Shown: one piece after another, positions 6,608 through 10,793 of the stretch | How the letters are laid out: each line of letters opens with the position of its first letter | Position numbering within the stretch: the first letter of the stretch is position 1 | From: Deltaproteobacteria bacterium | Lineage (GTDB): Bacteria > Desulfobacterota > Binatia > UBA12015 | Assembly: GCA_003447545.1 (NCBI GenBank) | Contig: DLYX01000119.1 | Location: 1 to 10,793 of the forward strand | Direction: 5' to 3' | Length of the DNA stretch: 10,793 bases | Position numbers and translations under genes: made by a program | Notes under the pieces: generated by a model | What the model saw: only the letters and a program-made list of their open reading frames with translations | What the model was told of the DNA's origin: nothing | Databases searched by the model: none

Positions 6608-6964
6608 ATGAAGTACTCAATAGTCGTTCTGGGAATGTTGCTGGCCCTTGGCCTGACCGAGGCGCGGGCAAACGCAGCGGCGGGGACAAAGGCTGATTGC
6701 GAGGCTTCCAGTCGCGTATGGGAAGATGGCAGGTGCGTTCCTGCTGAAAAGGTTGATTGTGATCGGGCGGGTGCCTGCGGTGTCGACGGACTCGACGCCG
6801 CGGGCTGGACCAAGGTGACCCGGGAGTCGTCCGGATGCGCTGCCACAGAAGCTGGTGGGAAGGCCTACGATGAAGCTGCAGCCCGCGTGACTCGCCTCGA
6901 TCGCCGATCTTCTTCCGCGTTCAACTTGATGCGACGCTACCAGCGTCTCTGCTTGCAGGGCTAG
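6608..6964 (+). CDS. Small secreted cysteine-rich protein of unknown function
   Basis: 118 residues. A typical Sec signal peptide (MKYSIVVLGMLLALG core) should be cut near residues 23-25 (ANAAAG). The mature part has six cysteines: 31, 43, 51, 57, 77 and 115. The pair at 31 and 43 lies in CEASSRVWEDGRC, a small C-x5-W-x4-C-like module seen in many exported bacterial proteins. An even cysteine number and export suggest three disulfides in the periplasm or outside the cell. Its C-terminal third is basic and helical in appearance (RVTRLDRR through RRYQRL). An excellent Shine-Dalgarno, AAGGAGG, lies 6 bases before ATG. I do not recognise the family. It is separated by about 200 bases from the upstream operon, so it is probably transcribed on its own. 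The stop lies 6 bases from the stop of the convergent DUF3556 gene. Confidence 0.8.
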   Translation: MKYSIVVLGMLLALGLTEARANAAAGTKADCEASSRVWEDGRCVPAEKVDCDRAGACGVDGLDAAGWTKVTRESSGCAATEAGGKAYDEAAARVTRLDRRSSSAFNLMRRYQRLCLQG

Positions 6965-6970
6965 GCGCGA

Positions 6971-8677
6971 CTACTCCAGAGCCTTGGCCACGTCCCCGAC
7001 GGGCCAGGGCTGGTGCTCTTCATAATCGGACATCTGGGTCTCGCCGTTTGCGACCTCGCCGGAGGCGGCGTCGTAGACGGTCCAGTGCATCGTCTCACCG
7101 AAGAGCGGCTGACCTTCGACGGAAATGACCCGGAGTTCGCCTTCCTCAAATTCGCAGAGGGGCTGGATAGCGCGGACCAATTGATGGCCGTTCAGGTGGC
7201 CATCACCGAAGTTCCAACCGAGAATCGTGCCGCCGAGAACCTCGCCCTCGTACCATTCGTATTCGTCGATCTGGTCCACCGCGACAGGCAGCGCCTCGAA
7301 AAGCGGACGGCCTTCGAAATGCATGAACCTGCTCACGCCCATCATCACCTTGGCGACTTCAAATTCCTTGGGGTCTTCGAGCAGATCGGCCAGTTGGTCG
7401 TTGACCGTGCCGCCGACCTTCTTGAGCTTTTTCAGCTTCTCGACCGATCCATTCTTCCGAAAGAGCCAGACATTATACGCCCAGTTGCCAGCGTAATAGC
7501 GCATCGAGGGCAGGAATGAGACGCGCGAGGGCACCAGATTGCCATATGCCGGCACCACCGCCAGCGAGAAAAGCATCACCGCCAGCAGTAGCGGCATCCC
7601 ACTCATGTCCAGTACCGACATTTCGGGGTGGAACCAGAAGAGAAACCAACCACCGTAAATCATGAGGATGTTCCACTCCACCGGCATCCCATTGGGGTTG
7701 TTCAAGCCGATGAATCCGTGGAAGCCGGTCAAGAGAATGCACCCCGCGAGCAGCAGCGCGGTGCTTCCGGTCAAGGCGGCCGTGAGCAGAATAAACGGAA
7801 TCACGATTTCGGAGATATGGCCGAAGATCGCGATTTTCTCGGCCATCGCGGACGGACGGAGATCGTCGGGAAAATTCCGGAAAAGCCGCTTCTTCAGGAC
7901 TTTCGGAAAAAAAGGACCGTTGTTCATCATGAACATGATCACCGAGGGGAAGTGGCCGTTCCACTTCGATACCGCAGCCCAGATCCAGATGAAGGACCAG
8001 GTCAGCATCGCACCGGCAATCCAGAGATCATTGGCGGCGGCAAAGATCATCGCGCCCATCACGACCCAATAGTGTTCGTAGCGGGCTGCGAGAAAGAGCG
8101 TCTTGTCGAGCACTCCGTTCAGGGCGACAAGCACGAAACAGGGAAGCAGCAAGGCGGGTGTGACCTCAGGGGCAAAGAGCACTCGAAACAGTGAAAGCTG
8201 TGCCAGAACATAGGCGATCACATCGATATAGTTCCGCGTGTCGCCACCAATCAGCGGTGCCCCGCGAAATAGCGGCAGCTTGATGGTGCCGGGGCGTGCG
8301 AAATGGCGATAGCCACCGAAGAATTTGTCGAAACGCGCATTCATCGGCCCCCAACCGCAACCGAACCCCAAAAGCTCCCAGGTCATCGACCAGACGATCG
8401 CCTTCTTGAAGGCCTCGGCCGTAAACGCCCATTCCCCGAACTGAAGGAATCCGGGGTAGCCAACGTTGAAGCTGCACCAAAAGGCCCAGATCCCGATCAG
8501 GCCGATGAAGTATTTGCCCCAGTAAAGCGCCATTACGCTCGGCCGGTTCGGACTCGAGTCCGCCCACGTGGTGCAGGCCAATCGAATCCGCTCGGGGAAT
8601 GAGGCATCGATGATGCGCTGGGGCTCATAGGGCGGCAGATCTTCCGCCAGGCTATCGGTCAGGGGGTCTTTTGCCAC
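6971..8677 (-). CDS. DUF3556-like polytopic membrane protein
   Basis: 568 residues from GTG 8677. A soluble N-terminus with LPPYEP and FPERIRL is followed by about nine to ten hydrophobic segments (roughly residues 46-385). Between the helices lie conserved-looking motifs (SKWNGHFPSV, MNNGPFFP, GFHGFIGLNNPNGMPVEWN). A charged soluble C-terminal domain of about 180 residues closes the protein. This order and the motifs match my memory of DUF3556 (PF12077), a family described mainly from mycobacteria and other actinobacteria; a distant relation to HTTM/gamma-carboxylase-like membrane proteins is possible. Function unknown. The frame is open to 8749, but GTG 8677 has GGAGAG ending 5 bases upstream, while 8725 (ATG) and 8749 (GTG) lack one. 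It is convergent with the small secreted protein. Confidence 0.82.
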   Translation of the reverse strand: MAKDPLTDSLAEDLPPYEPQRIIDASFPERIRLACTTWADSSPNRPSVMALYWGKYFIGLIGIWAFWCSFNVGYPGFLQFGEWAFTAEAFKKAIVWSMTWELLGFGCGWGPMNARFDKFFGGYRHFARPGTIKLPLFRGAPLIGGDTRNYIDVIAYVLAQLSLFRVLFAPEVTPALLLPCFVLVALNGVLDKTLFLAARYEHYWVVMGAMIFAAANDLWIAGAMLTWSFIWIWAAVSKWNGHFPSVIMFMMNNGPFFPKVLKKRLFRNFPDDLRPSAMAEKIAIFGHISEIVIPFILLTAALTGSTALLLAGCILLTGFHGFIGLNNPNGMPVEWNILMIYGGWFLFWFHPEMSVLDMSGMPLLLAVMLFSLAVVPAYGNLVPSRVSFLPSMRYYAGNWAYNVWLFRKNGSVEKLKKLKKVGGTVNDQLADLLEDPKEFEVAKVMMGVSRFMHFEGRPLFEALPVAVDQIDEYEWYEGEVLGGTILGWNFGDGHLNGHQLVRAIQPLCEFEEGELRVISVEGQPLFGETMHWTVYDAASGEVANGETQMSDYEEHQPWPVGDVAKALE

Positions 8678-8743
8678 AGTTACTCTCCGTCCAGCGCTAG
8701 GCGTTTTGCATTGTTGCTTGGTCATGGTCGCGAACAGGGCCAC

Positions 8744-8760
8744 GGGCACCGTCGATGCCC
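8744..8760. promoter_or_regulatory. Inverted repeat GGGCA-N7-TGCCC
   Basis: Perfect 5-base arms (8744-8748 and 8756-8760) around seven bases. It directly abuts the GAGATTA dyad at 8761 and lies 67-83 bases upstream of the DUF3556 start. It may be a leader hairpin or part of a larger operator. Confidence 0.3.
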
Positions 8761-8785
8761 GAGATTACGTCTACGAGCTAATCTC
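8761..8785. promoter_or_regulatory. Candidate operator, 25-base dyad GAGATTA-N11-TAATCTC
   Basis: Perfect 7-base inverted arms (8761-8767 and 8779-8785) separated by 11 bases, so arm centres are 18 bases apart, in reach of a dimeric helix-turn-helix repressor. It is the most AT-rich short element of this region and sits 84-108 bases upstream of the GTG of the DUF3556 gene, in position to control its promoter. No regulator is encoded in the window. Confidence 0.45.
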
Positions 8786-8904
8786 ACCAGACCAGCGAGG
8801 CCATTAGGGCTCCTTCTGGCGCAATCTGCCGCCCTTCGTCAAACTCGCAACGAAGAGCCCCGCATTTAGCGGCCAGAGGGGCATCCAACAGGGGCGGCGC
8901 CGAC

Positions 8905-10793
8905 CTAGGGACGGCAGCTGAGTCGTATACGGTCCCGATCACCGCCACTACCAGCTTGGGCACGCGCACCAACCAATGCAGGCCTGCCACCGGCAGGAAC
9001 AGGGATCGTTGCCATTCGCGTGCACTCTCCACCCGGCTCGAGGGGGAACTCCAGCCCGGCGAGCACGCCGGCGATCTTCAGAGTTGCCGGCTGTCTCCAG
9101 GACCCCAGGGCGCGAACCCCGTCAATTTCCTCGGCCGCGCATGAAATCCGCTCGTCCGCCTCACCCAGACATGCCCAGACACGGAAGCCACAGACGCCTG
9201 AGGCCGCATCGAAATCGCATTCCGGATCACCGTCCGTGCATTCCTGCACTCGCGAGGGAATCCCGGAGCGGTCCATGGCAATCGCCTCGGCCCCATGCTC
9301 AAGCGCCCAACTCAAACGACAATCGGTTCGGCGAAGACCTCCTGGAATACGCACTGCTGGAGCTTCAAGTAGGCAGGTATCGGAGCATCGGCCGTCATCG
9401 CCCGTTCCCGATTCACATTCTTCGGTACACTCGAGAATTCCGTTCCCGCAGGCCTCCTGGACACAGCGAGAGGAGCATCCGTCGCAGTTCGCTGTGTTCC
9501 CGTCATCGCAGGATTCGCCGGTTTCGATCTGTCCGTTGCCGCAACTAGCTGTGTTGACGACGCATTCTATATCGAGTGGATTGCGCACCATCTTGCGACG
9601 ATCGCCAGGTCCGGTCCGTGCCCCGATGTCGAAACGGGCGCGGCGGCCGGCTGCAATCTCCAAAGAAAATTCGCTCGTACACGTGCCTGAGGCGATCGAA
9701 GTTCCAGAATGGAGCTCGCGAGTGCCCGCAAAGACCGTCACTCCGGTGTCCTTGAAAGCATCGCTGATCGTGATCGCATTGGCATCAATCAGACCGGAGC
9801 GCTTGGGGAATCGGGGGCTCTTGAGAGTCGCGCGAGCCACTTGCGCCTCCGCACACTGAGGAAAGGCCGGGGCCGCCGAGCCAAAGCAGACCGCGGCCGC
9901 GACCTCGCATTGGCCATTGCTTATACCATCCTGATCACAACCCGGATCCCCGTCGGTGCAGAATTGGCGTCGAGAGGCCACACCCGACCCGACCACGCTT
10001 AGAGAATTGCCCCGGAGGTTCCAGGCGGCGAGACAGCCGCTTCGCGCGATCGGTCCAGGTATGCGCAAGCCCTCCCCCGTAGGCAGTCGGCATTGCGCCG
10101 AGCAGCCGTCGCCGTCTTCCTCATTTCCATCGTCGCACTGTTCGTCGCATTCGAGAATCGAATCGCCACAGACTGCATCCGTCGCGCGGCAATCCCCACG
10201 GCAACCGTCGCAGTCCAATGTATTGCCATCGTCACAGATCTCTTCAGGATCGAGGGTTCCGTCGCCGCACTCCCCAGGCAGATCGCCGCAGGTCGGTAAA
10301 TCCGGCAGCACGGATATCTCCGGAGTTGGGGAAACCGATCCGGTGATTTCGGGAGCAAGACCGCTCGTCGCCAGCCGAACCGCATGGCCTGCTGCTACCC
10401 GGCCCCCGACGCGAAGTTGATCTCCCGCAGCAAGGTTGGCTACGGCGAAGATTTTTGGGCAGTCGGGATCTGACGGAAAACAACCGTTCGTGCTGCCACC
10501 TGCCAGCAATTCGCTCTCGGGTTCTATCGCTATGCGGCAAGCAGTCGCGTAGATGATACCACCAAAATCGAATTGCGACCGCTTCCCACTGGTGTCCAGA
10601 TCTCCGGCAAACCGAATCTCACCGGAAGTCGCGATGGTATCGACAAAGCCGCCGGTGCCATTGGCCGAGGAAAGATCCACCGCTCCGAGCAGGATCCCAC
10701 CCGCCGCCTGCATCGTCAGACTTCCGCCCACGCCACGCTTGGAACTCGCGTGCAATTCGCCCAGCGGTCCCTGCTCGATCCGGCCCCCCGCGC
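8905..10793 (-). CDS. Secreted multidomain protein with DUF4215 Cys-rich repeats, C-terminal part (5' end outside window)
   Basis: 628 residues are visible; the frame stays open to the window edge, so the start and any signal peptide lie beyond 10793. The first 150 residues or so are Gly-rich with short repeated strands (GGRIEQGPLGEL, GGILLGAVDL), resembling a beta-helix. Four Cys-rich units of the DUF4215 / myxococcal repeat type follow in two pairs, for example CGDGTLDPEEICDDGN and CGNGQIETGESCDDGN. After each pair comes a beta-rich domain containing CTDGDPxCD, so the protein carries a tandem duplication (see repeat entry). The protein ends RIRLSCRP with no membrane helix, sorting signal or MYXO-CTERM tail. 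Extracellular or cell-surface adhesion or carbohydrate-facing roles are usual guesses for such proteins; none is proven here. Confidence 0.9.
   Translation of the reverse strand, partial: AGGRIEQGPLGELHASSKRGVGGSLTMQAAGGILLGAVDLSSANGTGGFVDTIATSGEIRFAGDLDTSGKRSQFDFGGIIYATACRIAIEPESELLAGGSTNGCFPSDPDCPKIFAVANLAAGDQLRVGGRVAAGHAVRLATSGLAPEITGSVSPTPEISVLPDLPTCGDLPGECGDGTLDPEEICDDGNTLDCDGCRGDCRATDAVCGDSILECDEQCDDGNEEDGDGCSAQCRLPTGEGLRIPGPIARSGCLAAWNLRGNSLSVVGSGVASRRQFCTDGDPGCDQDGISNGQCEVAAAVCFGSAAPAFPQCAEAQVARATLKSPRFPKRSGLIDANAITISDAFKDTGVTVFAGTRELHSGTSIASGTCTSEFSLEIAAGRRARFDIGARTGPGDRRKMVRNPLDIECVVNTASCGNGQIETGESCDDGNTANCDGCSSRCVQEACGNGILECTEECESGTGDDGRCSDTCLLEAPAVRIPGGLRRTDCRLSWALEHGAEAIAMDRSGIPSRVQECTDGDPECDFDAASGVCGFRVWACLGEADERISCAAEEIDGVRALGSWRQPATLKIAGVLAGLEFPLEPGGECTRMATIPVPAGGRPALVGARAQAGSGGDRDRIRLSCRP
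8908..10269 (-). repeat. Tandem duplication of a Cys-rich plus beta-domain module
   Basis: Copy A covers 9556-10269 and copy B 8908-9543. Each starts with two DUF4215 units (A: 10090-10269; B: 9373-9543). Each continues with RIPG, a cysteine, a Trp, then SRxQxCTDGDPxCD, a short Cys-bearing loop and a closing stretch with GAR and GDR ahead of a final cysteine (DIECV in A, RLSCRP in B). Copy A is longer because of an insertion around ANAITISDAFKDTGVTV. The copies are diverged, so the duplication is old. Confidence 0.8.

Larger units (their letters stand above)
8678..8904. other. Intergenic region upstream of the DUF3556 gene with inverted repeats
   Basis: 227 bases between two minus-strand genes. 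It holds two adjacent dyads (8744-8760 and 8761-8785). Nearer the Cys-rich gene it has a compound stem: GGGCTC (8807-8812) pairs with GAGCCC (8855-8860), and inside it TTCGT (8835-8839) pairs with ACGAA (8850-8854). The compound stem lies just after the Cys-rich gene on its transcript and could act as a terminator or 3' structure, but it has no U tract. No supported gene lies here. Confidence 0.4.

Noticed and set aside
9020..9859. 279-codon open frame on the plus strand
   Set aside because: Ser/Arg/Pro-rich translation opposite the DUF4215 protein, whose Cys-rich repeats prove the minus strand is coding.
9373..10269. EF-hand or dockerin repeats suggested by Asp/Gly-rich motifs
   Set aside because: The cysteine spacing in CGDGxxxxxExCDDGN units matches DUF4215 repeats, not EF-hand loops or dockerins.
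1..10793. Mobile element, defence system, CRISPR array or RNA gene
   Set aside because: No transposase, integrase, nuclease/helicase defence genes, regular repeat-spacer pattern or recognisable tRNA/rRNA was found on either strand.

Overview
The window is a GC-rich, densely coding bacterial segment with nine protein genes on both strands, two of them cut by the window edges. I found no tRNA, rRNA, CRISPR array, transposase or integrase. Gene content (a thiolase-like aldolase with a DUF35 partner, a 2,4-diaminopentanoate-dehydrogenase-like oxidoreductase, an amidohydrolase_2 protein, a DUF3556 membrane protein, and a secreted protein with myxobacterial-type DUF4215 Cys-rich repeats) fits a large-genome, metabolically versatile environmental bacterium. 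Myxococcota, Binatota and related former deltaproteobacterial lineages are my best guesses, but taxonomy is inferred from family content only. Of nine visible stop codons, eight are TAG, which is unusual for a high-GC genome.

Layout. 1-413 (-): N-terminal part of a metal-dependent amidohydrolase. 414-498: short divergent control region with a palindromic -10 element and a hairpin. 499-1524 (+): orphan polytopic membrane protein. Its stop overlaps the stop of a convergent alpha/beta hydrolase (1521-2387, -) inside one CTAG. The hydrolase is followed upstream on the same strand by a PI-PLC-like secreted lipoprotein (2480-3364, -) and a DAPDH-like NAD(P) oxidoreductase (3410-4453, -). These three could be cotranscribed from 4453 towards 1521. 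4454-4757: divergent promoter region. 4758-5975 and 5978-6403 (+): two-gene operon of an Ltp2-like thiolase-fold protein and a DUF35 OB-fold/zinc protein. 6404-6607: intergenic stretch with an AT-rich island. 6608-6964 (+): small secreted six-cysteine protein. 6971-8677 (-): DUF3556 membrane protein. 8678-8904: intergenic region with three inverted repeats. 8905-10793 (-): C-terminal part of a large secreted Cys-rich protein built from a duplicated module.

How the genes may work together. The clearest functional unit is the divergent cluster around 4454-4757. On one side is a thiolase-fold protein that lacks the thiolase nucleophilic cysteine and carries tyrosines where Ltp2-type acyl-CoA aldolases have theirs, next to its DUF35 partner. 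On the other side is an NAD(P)-dependent DAPDH-like enzyme. This arrangement suggests carbon-carbon cleavage of an acyl-CoA side chain, of the sort known from steroid degradation, with the oxidoreductase and alpha/beta hydrolase acting on related intermediates. The substrate cannot be read from sequence. The lipoprotein, the small Cys-rich protein and the large Cys-rich protein are exported and have no evident link to that pathway.
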